Source: HGM11368 sp051883415 (GTDB taxonomy: Bacteria; Bacillota; Clostridia; Christensenellales; UBA3700). From it: 33,338 nt of DNA. Shown in pieces: positions 23,829-31,406 of this stretch. The notes below the pieces were generated by a model. It searched no databases, was not told where the DNA came from, and was given only the letters and a program-made list of their open reading frames with translations. The position numbers and the translations under genes are program-made. The stretch lies in contig JBJETR010000058.1 of the NCBI GenBank assembly GCA_051883415.1, positions 1 through 33,338 of the forward strand, written 5' to 3'. Every line of letters begins with the position of its first letter. Within the stretch, counting starts at the first letter, position 1.

Positions 23829-23857
23829 AGCCTATTCTCGACTAGATGAAAATATGA
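23829..23857 (-). promoter_or_regulatory. Weak sigma-E-like promoter candidate for spoIIID
   Basis: On the minus strand TCATATT (23851-23857), 14 nt, then AATAGGCT (23829-23836) partly fits the sigma-E pattern (ATATT; ATA-N3-T). The predicted start would fall inside the ribosome-binding site of spoIIID, which counts against it. It is listed because spoIIID is a sigma-E target in Bacillus. Confidence 0.25.
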
Positions 23858-23896
23858 AAAATATATCGTCGTATGATTGTATAACCATACGACGAT
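23855..23896 (-). terminator. Hairpin terminator downstream of the TSUP pair
   Basis: An 11-bp perfect stem (ATCGTCGTATG at 23865-23875, CATACGACGAT at 23886-23896) has a 10-nt loop and is followed on the minus strand by ATATTTTTC. It sits between the end of the second TSUP gene and spoIIID and would insulate spoIIID from read-through. Confidence 0.6.
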
Positions 23897-23951
23897 TTGT
23901 ATAAAAATACATATTCATATCATCATATTTACATATTGCAATATGTGATTT

Positions 23952-24341
23952 TTATCTTGCTTTGCGTTTTGATTTGATTTTTTGAACAATAATTTTTGCA
24001 AGCATCGCCACTCCTAATAGCGTCAAAAATATTCCGAATCCTTTAGAAAGCAACTCGCCCTTTATCCTCGGAGCAAAAAAGGCTCCGACACACGCCGTCA
24101 ACAAAGCGGGAAGGCTAATCCACAACATAGCCTTGAAATCTATTCGCTTGTTTTTAGCATGTATTATAACCGCTACTATTGCCATAGGCAAAAATGATAT
24201 AAGATTGGTCAGTTGTGCTTCTACTTGTTGCACCCCAAGAAAAATAGTCAGAATAGGTATCAGCAAAGTACCTCCACCCATACCCATTCCGCCGATTATG
24301 CCACCGATAAGACCTGCGATTATATACCATAAATATTGCAT
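23952..24341 (-). CDS. Half-size TauE/SafE (TSUP) permease, second gene (129 aa)
   Basis: One TauE/SafE repeat is present: a glycine-rich first helix (GGIIGGMGMGGGTLLIPIL), LTNLISFLPMAIVAVIIHAK, then two more helices and a basic tail. Normal TSUP permeases have two such repeats in about 250 residues; this protein has one. The gene 39 nt upstream encodes the other repeat. The two probably assemble as a heterodimer to export sulfite, sulfoacetate or another small organic anion; the substrate is unknown. AAGGAAA about 9-10 nt upstream supports the start. Confidence 0.85.
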   Translation of the reverse strand: MQYLWYIIAGLIGGIIGGMGMGGGTLLIPILTIFLGVQQVEAQLTNLISFLPMAIVAVIIHAKNKRIDFKAMLWISLPALLTACVGAFFAPRIKGELLSKGFGIFLTLLGVAMLAKIIVQKIKSKRKAR

Positions 24342-24380
24342 ATTTATAAATTTCCTTATATCTATTATTACACCTTAGCG

Positions 24381-24827
24381 TTATGCAAGCGCCATTTTTA
24401 TTCCGCCTGCAATCATCAAAACGTAGAATATGGGTTGTAGCCACTTGGAAGGTATCTTCTTCATAGCCAATGCACCGACTATTCCGCCGACCACTACACC
24501 CGCAGTTACGACCAATCCACTCTTCCATTCCCAACCGCCTTGCGTCAAGTAAAATATAACGCTGACTAGACATAGCGGAAATATCGTGGCAATCGCCGTA
24601 GCATGTGCCTTGACGGGCTCTAGTCCATACAAACCCGTGAGGATAGGCACGACTATCATTCCGCCTCCACCGCCGAATACGCCTGTCGCAAACCCCGCAA
24701 ACATACTCGATAGCACTATCAAAATCTTTTTGTAGGCAGTTAACCGCCCTTTCTCTTGCATATTTTTCATAGTCTTATTGTGTGCCTTACGAGCTTTTTT
24801 ATAAATCATCATTATCATAGCTTGCAC
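24381..24827 (-). CDS. Half-size TauE/SafE (TSUP) permease, first gene (up to 148 aa)
   Basis: One TSUP repeat is preceded by a basic N terminus: GVFGGGGGMIVVPIL, AHATAIATIFPLCLVSVIFY, KSGLVVTAGVVVGGIVGA, then a last helix. It pairs with the 129-residue gene that follows. The start is uncertain. The frame opens with GTG at 24827; ATG at 24818, or the later MKNMQEKG, is equally possible, and none has a clear ribosome-binding site. It is divergent from the large surface lipoprotein gene. Confidence 0.8.
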   Translation of the reverse strand: MQAMIMMIYKKARKAHNKTMKNMQEKGRLTAYKKILIVLSSMFAGFATGVFGGGGGMIVVPILTGLYGLEPVKAHATAIATIFPLCLVSVIFYLTQGGWEWKSGLVVTAGVVVGGIVGALAMKKIPSKWLQPIFYVLMIAGGIKMALA

Positions 24828-24875
24828 TCATTGTAAAAAAACATTAAATGGAAAGAGAAATTTTGGGTAAATCTA

Positions 24876-24904
24876 TTGCAATATAATTGAGTTTGCTTTA
24901 TAAT
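24876..24904 (+). promoter_or_regulatory. Sigma-A promoter of the large repeat lipoprotein
   Basis: The -35 is TTGCAA (24876-24881), the spacer is 17 nt and the -10 is TATAAT (24899-24904). The leader of about 45 nt ends with AAGGTGGT before the ATG at 24954. Confidence 0.68.
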
Positions 24905-24953
24905 AATTAAGATTATAATAATTATATTCAATAACATATAACAAGGTGGTACA

Positions 24954-27900
24954 ATGAACACAAAAAAACGTTTTCTTCTAACACTGTTGATTGCGATTAT
25001 GTGCATAGCTATGCTCGCTACCGCAATTGCTTGTGACAAGGACACAGACGACAACACTGACGACACTGATACCAGCGATCAGCTTTTCACCAACGGTGAC
25101 TTTACGCTGACTACGGGCGATACCTACCCTGCTACCCCGGGTTCTTGGACGTCTTCGACGGGTGCTTCCAACGCACAAGCAGGCTCGGATAACGTCATCG
25201 CAGGCGTCATCGACACTAGCAGTTCATCTTTTAAGGACAACAAAAAGACCTACGGCTCAATAGAAAATCCGGGTAAAACGGGCGAGGACGATAAGATTTT
25301 GATGATTTATAACAAAATCGATAATTCTTATAAGTACACTTCCGCCAACGTTACTCTTAACAAAAATTCTTATTACGAGCTGACGTTTAGCGTCAAGACC
25401 ATATTGACTGACGCCGGCGAAACTTCGGGCGCTTACGTATATCTTACGGGTGACGCTTACGCCGAGTTCAAGGCTATCAATACTAACGGCGAGTGGAAAA
25501 ACTATAAGGTTGTTATCGAAACTTCTAATATTAGTTCCAATAGCATCTCGCTACTCCTCTCTGCCGGCTCGCCTTCAAGCGCCAACACCAAAGGTCACGT
25601 CTTCTTCGATAGCGTCGTACTCAAAAACCTAACCGACGTTGAAGAGGGTGAAACGGCGTTTACAGCTAGCGATTTTGCCAACCTTACCACCGACGAATAT
25701 ACCGCTAAGTACAGCGTGATAGGCGGTGATAAAGAGTTCGATTACGCTTCTATTAGTAATACCTCCACCTTCAAAACCCCTTCTAAATATACGGGCAACG
25801 TAGGTAAGGGCTCCGGAAACAACGCTCCTTCTTCGTCTTCTTATCTCGAAAAAGGTATCGTTGACGTAACCGCTACCTCTTCGGTAACGGTAGGCGACGC
25901 TCAATACACCCTTACTACCGCAGAAGGCGCTCAAGGCAACAACATTCTCGTTATCAACAACAAAAAATCCACGGCTTACGGCTATCGTTCTTCGGTGGCT
26001 GCCCGTTTCTTTGCAGGCAAGTATTATGCGGTTAGCGTCAACGTTCGCACCAATATCCTAGAAGGCAACGGCGCAACGCTAAAGCTCACCAACGGCACCG
26101 ATACCGACGAAAGAAATATCGTCATCAACAATATCAATACCGCAGGCGATTGGCAAACAGTTACCTTCTTCATCCAAGCCAACGACAAGCGTAACAACGA
26201 CTTGTATCTGGAATTGTGGCTAGGTCAGGGCGGTGAAAACGATACGGCTACACACGTCAGAGGTATCGCAAGTTTTGATAAAGTTACCTACAAAGAAGTA
26301 GACCAAGCCGCATACGACAGTGGCGTCAACAAGTTCTCGTTGCTCTCCACTAACCCTGCAGAAGATATCGATATCAGTAATTTCAAAAATACCACCTACG
26401 ACGAAACCATTGCTACCGATAGAAGCCAAATGAGCGTAGAGGGCGGAGTGTTGACTCTCAACAATATTTTGCCTACCGCAATCACTGCATCCAACTTTGT
26501 CAAAGACGCCAACGACAAGCTTGACAATAGCAAAGGATATACCGTCTACCCTAACAACTACTATCTCATGTCTGTAATGTTTAAGACAGACGTAGCAGAT
26601 AAAACTAAGGGACTCAATATCAACCTTGTTTCGTATAACAAAGACGGTACCAAGTATAGCGACTCTTACTCTTCTCTTGCATCTTTGTCGACACTCAACA
26701 CACTCAATCTCGACGACTACAAGATTGAAGGCGACTATACCGAAGCAAGCTTCTATATCAAAGGTAGCGAATACGAAAGCAATATCGTAGGCTTGCAATT
26801 CACGCTAGGAAGCGGTGCAGGCACTCAATCGGCTTCGCACGTAGTGGGCAAGGCTATGATTAAGGATATCACCGTAGAAAATATCACGCCTTCCGAATAC
26901 AACGCAGTAACAACTTCTACCGTCACCAAGACGGCAAGCTTTAGCGAATCGAGCGATTCTAACGGCGTTTCTTCCAACGGCGAGTTTAAAATTATCGACG
27001 CCGCCGCTACCAGAGAGCTCTATTCTGACGACGCCAACAATATATTTACCAATCAAGGTAAGCTAAATAAGTATCTCGGCGTTCCTAAGAATTGGACTAT
27101 CACCAAAAAGACTGCCATCACCGAAGGTAGCAGTAGAGCCGGCGTACTCGACGTTGAGTCTAACGACCTTATGACCGAGATGGGGCTTGATCCCGTAGGC
27201 TTCTTCAACGGATATAACGGCGAAGACAACCCTACCGTGCTAGCTATCAACTCTATCGATTCGACGGCTATCGGATATTCTTCCAACAGCATCACGCTCA
27301 GCTCCAACTCATATTATATGTTTAGCGTATGGGCAAAGGCTGACGGAAGTCCGTTTAGTATCGAATTGGCTACCAAGACGGCAAGCGGTGACGAAAACAA
27401 CAAATATTACAACATCAACCCTATCGACAACAAGTGGCACCAATATTTTATCTACGTAGAGACGGGCATCAGCTCGGTATCGGTAAAGCTTACCCTCTAC
27501 TCCGGTAACCCACAAGTTAGCAGCAACACTCAAAACGGTTGGGTATTCTTCGATAGCGCTAAGTATATCACGATAGACGAAGGCTCCTACAAAGCAGGTT
27601 GCTCTATGGAAAACAGTACCAACGTCAACGTGTTGACTCAATCTTGGCTCGTAGACAGCTTTGACTCCACCTCCACTTCCGACGCTTTGACTTCCCCTGA
27701 CAACTGGTCGGGCAAGCTGTTGGATTCTAACGCAAAATCCGATAGCGACTATCTTGCGGCAGGTGTGTTTGACCAAACTTGCGGCGATTGGTCCAATATC
27801 GACATTGATCCCGATACCGATACCACCGTTGCAAACGCAATATTTGACAACGAAAAGAATATAGGCGACTCGGTACTCGTGATATACAACAAAAAGCCTA

Positions 27901-28631
27901 CGTCTTATCAATATACGTCCGGCAGCACTACGCTCAAGTCAGACTCCTATTACAAGATTTCTATCTGGGTATTGACATACGGACTCGATAAGAACCAAAG
28001 CGCTGCCCTTACCTTGACGCTCAACAAGCAAACCTACACCTTTGGTAAGCTCACCAGCGACAAGTCTACCGAATATGACAAGGCACGTCAAATCAACACC
28101 TCTACCTACGACGCAGACGGCAATGAAACGATAGGTACTTGGACCGAGTACAGCTTCTACGTTAAGACGGAAAAGGGCGTTGAAGCAACCGCAAACCTTA
28201 CCATTTCCCTCGGACGTACGGGCGAAGAAAAATGGATGGAAGGCTACGTATTTGCCGACAACTTCTCCGTTACGAAAATTAGCGAATCCGAGTTTATCGC
28301 TAGAAAACCTGTTGAGGGTGAGACCGAAGAAACTATCGACGAAAGCCTTATCGCAGACGAACTCGTTGCCAACAACTTCCGTATAGTATTTACCGAAGAG
28401 TCCGCCGACGCAGATGAAGACCTCAACGCAGAAGAGGAAGAAACTACCGACGAAGACAACACCAACAACGACTATCTATGGTTGTGGATTACTACCGGCG
28501 TTGTAGGCGGTGTAATGCTCATCGTTGTTATAGTCGTACTAATCAAGAAATTTGCACCTAAGAAAAAGCGTAGCCTCACTAAGAAGAAGTCTGCTAAGGT
28601 AAGCAAAAACAACGACCAATTTAGCAACTAA
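24954..28631 (+). CDS. Large repeat surface protein with lipobox and C-terminal membrane anchor (1225 aa)
   Basis: The N terminus is a type II signal peptide ending in the lipobox AIAC (Cys27), followed by an Asp/Thr-rich spacer. Five related units follow (about 43-228, 290-455, 459-650, 660-880, 895-1115). Each has a motif like IYNKxxxSYxYTS, then a SYYxxSVW-type strand, a WxxYxFYVxT strand and a VFFDSVxxK strand. That is the layout of carbohydrate-binding-like jelly-roll (CBM4/9-type) domains. An acidic segment (1120-1170) leads to a membrane helix (about 1174-1198) and a Lys-rich tail. The function is unknown; glycan binding is an inference. It is monocistronic, with AAGGTGGT before the start and a strong terminator. 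Confidence 0.85.
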   Translation: MNTKKRFLLTLLIAIMCIAMLATAIACDKDTDDNTDDTDTSDQLFTNGDFTLTTGDTYPATPGSWTSSTGASNAQAGSDNVIAGVIDTSSSSFKDNKKTYGSIENPGKTGEDDKILMIYNKIDNSYKYTSANVTLNKNSYYELTFSVKTILTDAGETSGAYVYLTGDAYAEFKAINTNGEWKNYKVVIETSNISSNSISLLLSAGSPSSANTKGHVFFDSVVLKNLTDVEEGETAFTASDFANLTTDEYTAKYSVIGGDKEFDYASISNTSTFKTPSKYTGNVGKGSGNNAPSSSSYLEKGIVDVTATSSVTVGDAQYTLTTAEGAQGNNILVINNKKSTAYGYRSSVAARFFAGKYYAVSVNVRTNILEGNGATLKLTNGTDTDERNIVINNINTAGDWQTVTFFIQANDKRNNDLYLELWLGQGGENDTATHVRGIASFDKVTYKEVDQAAYDSGVNKFSLLSTNPAEDIDISNFKNTTYDETIATDRSQMSVEGGVLTLNNILPTAITASNFVKDANDKLDNSKGYTVYPNNYYLMSVMFKTDVADKTKGLNINLVSYNKDGTKYSDSYSSLASLSTLNTLNLDDYKIEGDYTEASFYIKGSEYESNIVGLQFTLGSGAGTQSASHVVGKAMIKDITVENITPSEYNAVTTSTVTKTASFSESSDSNGVSSNGEFKIIDAAATRELYSDDANNIFTNQGKLNKYLGVPKNWTITKKTAITEGSSRAGVLDVESNDLMTEMGLDPVGFFNGYNGEDNPTVLAINSIDSTAIGYSSNSITLSSNSYYMFSVWAKADGSPFSIELATKTASGDENNKYYNINPIDNKWHQYFIYVETGISSVSVKLTLYSGNPQVSSNTQNGWVFFDSAKYITIDEGSYKAGCSMENSTNVNVLTQSWLVDSFDSTSTSDALTSPDNWSGKLLDSNAKSDSDYLAAGVFDQTCGDWSNIDIDPDTDTTVANAIFDNEKNIGDSVLVIYNKKPTSYQYTSGSTTLKSDSYYKISIWVLTYGLDKNQSAALTLTLNKQTYTFGKLTSDKSTEYDKARQINTSTYDADGNETIGTWTEYSFYVKTEKGVEATANLTISLGRTGEEKWMEGYVFADNFSVTKISESEFIARKPVEGETEETIDESLIADELVANNFRIVFTEESADADEDLNAEEEETTDEDNTNNDYLWLWITTGVVGGVMLIVVIVVLIKKFAPKKKRSLTKKKSAKVSKNNDQFSN

Positions 28632-28650
28632 TAATTGCTAATAACTACAA

Positions 28651-28680
28651 AAAAAGTCCGCATATCGGCGGACTTTTTTT
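28651..28680 (+). terminator. Intrinsic terminator after the large repeat lipoprotein
   Basis: An 11-bp stem including flanking A/T pairs (28651-28661 with 28668-28678) has the GC-rich core AGTCCGC/GCGGACT and a 6-nt loop, and runs into seven T on the plus strand. The following bases to 28786 hold no gene. Confidence 0.9.
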
Positions 28681-28786
28681 GTGACTTTATCGTCGATTGG
28701 TCGGGCTCAATCTAATATTATCTAGACGTATCGACACGTTCCAAAGTTACTCTCCCGATTGCTTGATTTTGTACTATCTATCAGTG

Positions 28787-29080
28787 TTACTCTGTCGGGA
28801 TAAATAGCTTTTGCCCCAAAAAGACTTGGTTTATCCTATTATACTTTTTGATTTCTGCCTTATCTACGCCAAAATCCGAGGCGATTTTGTCAAGCGTGTC
28901 AAAGGGTTGGACGATATATTCTACCCCATTTCTTTGCTCTATAAGCAATCGCATACCGACGTAGCAATCTTGCACCCGCAAGTTGTTGATGCTCATAAGT
29001 CTATCCAAACTCATATTATACTTTTTGCTCACCTGTTCTAACGTCATCGGCTGTGATATTCTGATAACAAAGTTTTGCAT
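28787..29080 (-). CDS. Small double-LysM protein (97 aa)
   Basis: Two LysM repeats fill the protein: residues about 5-48 (PMTLEQVSKKYNMSLDRLMSIN) and about 54-97 (DTLDKIASDFGVDKAEIKKYN, QKLFIPTE). LysM domains bind N-acetylglucosamine chains of peptidoglycan. There is no signal peptide, so it either acts inside the cell (spore coat proteins of this kind exist) or leaves by another route. GGAGAG 3-4 nt upstream fixes the start. It is divergent from the SpoVB-type flippase, which fits a role at the spore or cell envelope. Confidence 0.87.
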   Translation of the reverse strand: MQNFVIRISQPMTLEQVSKKYNMSLDRLMSINNLRVQDCYVGMRLLIEQRNGVEYIVQPFDTLDKIASDFGVDKAEIKKYNRINQVFLGQKLFIPTE

Positions 29081-29130
29081 ATCTCTCCTACGCCATTGCT
29101 TGTTATATTATATTTGGCAGTATCCCCCAA

Positions 29131-29136
29131 TATAAT
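29131..29136 (+). promoter_or_regulatory. -10 box abutting the SpoVB-type gene start
   Basis: TATAAT lies 5 nt before the ATG at 29142 and no Shine-Dalgarno sequence is present. The -35 region at 17 nt (TTATAT) is poor, so this is a weaker member of the leaderless-type set. Confidence 0.4.
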
Positions 29137-29141
29137 ACAAT

Positions 29142-30641
29142 ATGAAAAGAATAGTCAAAGCCTTTGCATTGGTCACAGTCTTGTCGTGCTTTACGAGATT
29201 TGTGTCCTTTATATTCAAAATCTACCTTTCCCGACTGCTTGGTGCGGAGATATTGGGCGTTTATCAAATCACTTTTTCGCTCTTTTCTCTCTTTGCGTGC
29301 CTGAGCATGTCGGGCATACCCGTAACACTGTCAAGACTGACTGCCGAAGAATATGCGCTAGACGGCGACAATGCCGTTGGCGGTTTGTTTTCTTCGGCGA
29401 TGCTACTCAGTCTATCTATATGCTCTGTTATTATCGCAATTTTGGCTATTTTTCCGGCTATTCCGAAAGCACTGTTTAGTGACGAGAGGTGTGTAAAGCT
29501 CTTTTACGTAATGTTGCCCATGCTAGTCACGTCGTCGGTATATTCTATCGTAAGAGGCTGGTTTTGGGGCAAAAAGGAGTTCTTCACCTTTTCGGTAACC
29601 GAACTTATTGAAGAGATAATCAAGATTGCCTTTACTATTTCTCTTCTTATGACGGGCATCTTCGGCGTAACAAAGTTTTATTCTTACGCCGTAGCTATGA
29701 TTGTAAGCGATATAGTTATGATAGTCATTCTCTTTGCTTGCTTTATCTACAAAGGCGGTATGATAAAAAGACCGCTATATGCCAAAAAAATTATTAAATC
29801 GGCTACTCCTTTGACGATAACCAGACTCTTTGGCTCGCTTATGTCGGCGTTTTTGTCGTTGGTTATACCCGCAATGTTGGTTAAATACGGTTTGGATACG
29901 CAAGTAGCTACGGCACAATTCGGCAGAGCGGGCGGTATGGTCATGCCTATTTTGCTTGCACCCACCAGCATCGTAGGTGCAATGACCGTAGTATTGATAC
30001 CCGAGCTTGCAGAACAAAACAAAAAAAATAGCCCCAAAGGGCTAAAAAATAAGATTTCTACGGCGATAGAATTTAGCTTTATTATCAGTTGTGCATTCTA
30101 TATCATATTTATGGCGTGTGGGCAAAACTTCGTATCGCTCATCTACCACGACGTCGAGGCGGGAAGCTATATGCCCAAAGTTGCCATGTTGATGATACCG
30201 CTTTGCGTCAACAATATGGCTATCAGCGTTCTAAACTCTCTAGGCAAAGAAAAACAAACCTTCCTCTCCCACATTGCGTGTTGCGTAGTTTTGGCAATAA
30301 CGACTATTATCACACCTAAATATTTAGGTATTTATTCCTATTTCCTTGCCTTAGCTCTCTTCCATACCGTAGGTATGGTTATCAATTTGACTATAATCAC
30401 TCGTATAGTCGAGCCCGACAAAAGATGCGCTTTGCATTGCTTGGGATGTCTAGTCTTCGCATGCGTTGCGGGACTCGGAATGTCTGCACTCAATAACTTG
30501 ATAGGTCGGTTGTTGACGCCTGCTATTTGCGTCGCAATCAGCGGTACGTTGTCCTTTGGAATTTTCGTTGCGTTTTTGCTTGGATTTAAGATAGTGGATA
30601 TCGGCGGATTTTTACCCAAAAAATCACGCCGACATACCTAA
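29142..30641 (+). CDS. SpoVB-type MOP-superfamily flippase (499 aa)
   Basis: This is a multispan exporter of the polysaccharide/lipid flippase group (SpoVB, MurJ, Wzx). SpoVB is needed for spore cortex formation, presumably by flipping lipid-linked precursors. It shows about 14 hydrophobic segments, the N-terminal LSRLLGAEILGVYQITFSLF, the SGIPVTLSRLTAEE loop, and a basic C terminus. Length is close to SpoVB, and this organism sporulates, but other flippases of the family look alike. It has no ribosome-binding site; TATAAT lies 5 nt upstream. Its stop sits in a 12-bp palindrome that also contains the folT stop. Confidence 0.85.
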   Translation: MKRIVKAFALVTVLSCFTRFVSFIFKIYLSRLLGAEILGVYQITFSLFSLFACLSMSGIPVTLSRLTAEEYALDGDNAVGGLFSSAMLLSLSICSVIIAILAIFPAIPKALFSDERCVKLFYVMLPMLVTSSVYSIVRGWFWGKKEFFTFSVTELIEEIIKIAFTISLLMTGIFGVTKFYSYAVAMIVSDIVMIVILFACFIYKGGMIKRPLYAKKIIKSATPLTITRLFGSLMSAFLSLVIPAMLVKYGLDTQVATAQFGRAGGMVMPILLAPTSIVGAMTVVLIPELAEQNKKNSPKGLKNKISTAIEFSFIISCAFYIIFMACGQNFVSLIYHDVEAGSYMPKVAMLMIPLCVNNMAISVLNSLGKEKQTFLSHIACCVVLAITTIITPKYLGIYSYFLALALFHTVGMVINLTIITRIVEPDKRCALHCLGCLVFACVAGLGMSALNNLIGRLLTPAICVAISGTLSFGIFVAFLLGFKIVDIGGFLPKKSRRHT

Positions 30642-30643
30642 CG

Positions 30644-31228
30644 TTAGGCTTGTTCCTCTACCAACTCGGTGTCCGTCGAAGCTTTTTGCGGTGCAAGAAA
30701 ATCTTTGAATACCAATCGCTTGCAAGGCTCAAAAATCGCCATGGTCAAAGCCATATTGATAGCCGATACTGCACATTGCTTAGGCAGTCTGCCCCAGAGA
30801 TATACCCAGAAGGTTTTGCCACTGCCCTTGGAATACGAATATACGTACCAAAGCGTGACGGTATTGATAAACGCCGTGCATATCACAAGACAAGCAATAT
30901 ACGACAATATTATCTTGATATAGTTGTTAAGATTTTTGATTTTGAATATAAATCCCGGTATCAATCCCATAAGCCCCGAAGCAAGCGTAATCGTCGGCAA
31001 CCACGCTCCTTTAGGCGAGATAAGCTGTCCTAGAATATCTCCCATAGCTCCCGTCAAAAATCCGCCTATCGGTCCACAAACGGCACCTGCGAAAAATGCG
31101 GGCATAGCGGCAAACGATATTGCAAACGACGGTACGGGTAGCCACGTAAATACGTTGGCGATTGTGCTGAGTGCTACAAAAACTGCAATATAAGCAATTT
31201 TTTTAATATAGATTACTCTTTTGTCCAT
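30644..31228 (-). CDS. folT: Folate-type ECF transporter S component (194 aa)
   Basis: This is the substrate-binding membrane subunit for folate uptake, working with the shared ECF module (EcfA, EcfA', EcfT), which is not in this window. It has about six helices and the family segment GPIGGFLTGAMGDILGQL followed by SPKGAWLPTITLASGL. It is preceded by a THF riboswitch on the same strand, which confirms the folate assignment. TAGGAGG lies 7 nt before the ATG and is held in the riboswitch expression hairpin. It is convergent with the SpoVB-type gene, 2 nt between stops. Confidence 0.93.
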   Translation of the reverse strand: MDKRVIYIKKIAYIAVFVALSTIANVFTWLPVPSFAISFAAMPAFFAGAVCGPIGGFLTGAMGDILGQLISPKGAWLPTITLASGLMGLIPGFIFKIKNLNNYIKIILSYIACLVICTAFINTVTLWYVYSYSKGSGKTFWVYLWGRLPKQCAVSAINMALTMAIFEPCKRLVFKDFLAPQKASTDTELVEEQA

Positions 31229-31254
31229 AAAAAAACCTCCTAAAAACTAGAGGT
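31229..31254 (-). promoter_or_regulatory. THF riboswitch expression platform: hairpin holding the folT ribosome-binding site
   Basis: On the minus strand ACCTCT (31249-31254), an 8-nt loop and GGAGGT (31235-31240) form a 6-bp stem that buries the Shine-Dalgarno GGAGG. The stem is followed directly by six T and then the ATG. It can work as a terminator, as a ribosome-binding-site sequestrator, or both. Next to it, CAATGG (31255-31260) can pair with CCGTTG at the aptamer's 3' edge (31276-31281). Confidence 0.65.
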
Positions 31255-31274
31255 CCATTGAAAAATATTATTTT

Positions 31275-31365
31275 GCAACGGACGCAACTCAATATCGCAA
31301 GCATAGCTTTTCGTTTGTGAGCAACATCCCATCTCACAACACTTAACGCATTGAGTTTACTCTGC
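31275..31365 (-). promoter_or_regulatory. Tetrahydrofolate (THF) riboswitch aptamer
   Basis: The minus strand carries the conserved blocks of the folT/THF class in order: GAGTA, a P2 strand ACTCAAT, GCGTTAAGTGT, a stem TGTGAG, GGGATGTTG, CTCACA, ACGAA, a short hairpin, the P2 partner ATTGAGT, and TTGCGTCCG. The spacing and the roughly 90-nt length fit the family, and the gene downstream is folT. It turns off folT when folate is plentiful (known behaviour of the class). Confidence 0.92.
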
Positions 31366-31379
31366 TGAATAGATACTAT
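31351..31379 (+). promoter_or_regulatory. Possible promoter of the DUF421 gene, inside the riboswitch DNA
   Basis: The -35 is TTGAGT (31351-31356), the spacer is 17 nt and the -10 is TACTAT (31374-31379), 27 nt before the ATG. The leader has no Shine-Dalgarno sequence. The -35 box lies in the opposite strand of the THF aptamer. Confidence 0.4.
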
Positions 31380-31401
31380 CATATTTCTATCTTTTTTTCA
31401 A
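31373..31401 (-). promoter_or_regulatory. Promoter of folT and its riboswitch
   Basis: On the minus strand the -35 is TTGAAA (31396-31401), the spacer is 17 nt and the -10 is TAGTAT (31373-31378). Transcription would start at about 31366, immediately before the aptamer. The -10 overlaps the divergent DUF421 -10. Confidence 0.5.
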
Positions 31402-31406
31402 TCAAA

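Noticed and set aside
23829..23857. Firm sigma-E promoter for spoIIID
   Set aside because: The -10 match is partial and the predicted start would cut the ribosome-binding site; kept only as a weak feature.
23865..23896. Perfect 11-bp repeat as a CRISPR repeat or operator
   Set aside because: It occurs once, is followed by a T-run on the minus strand and lies after the TSUP genes, so a terminator explains it.
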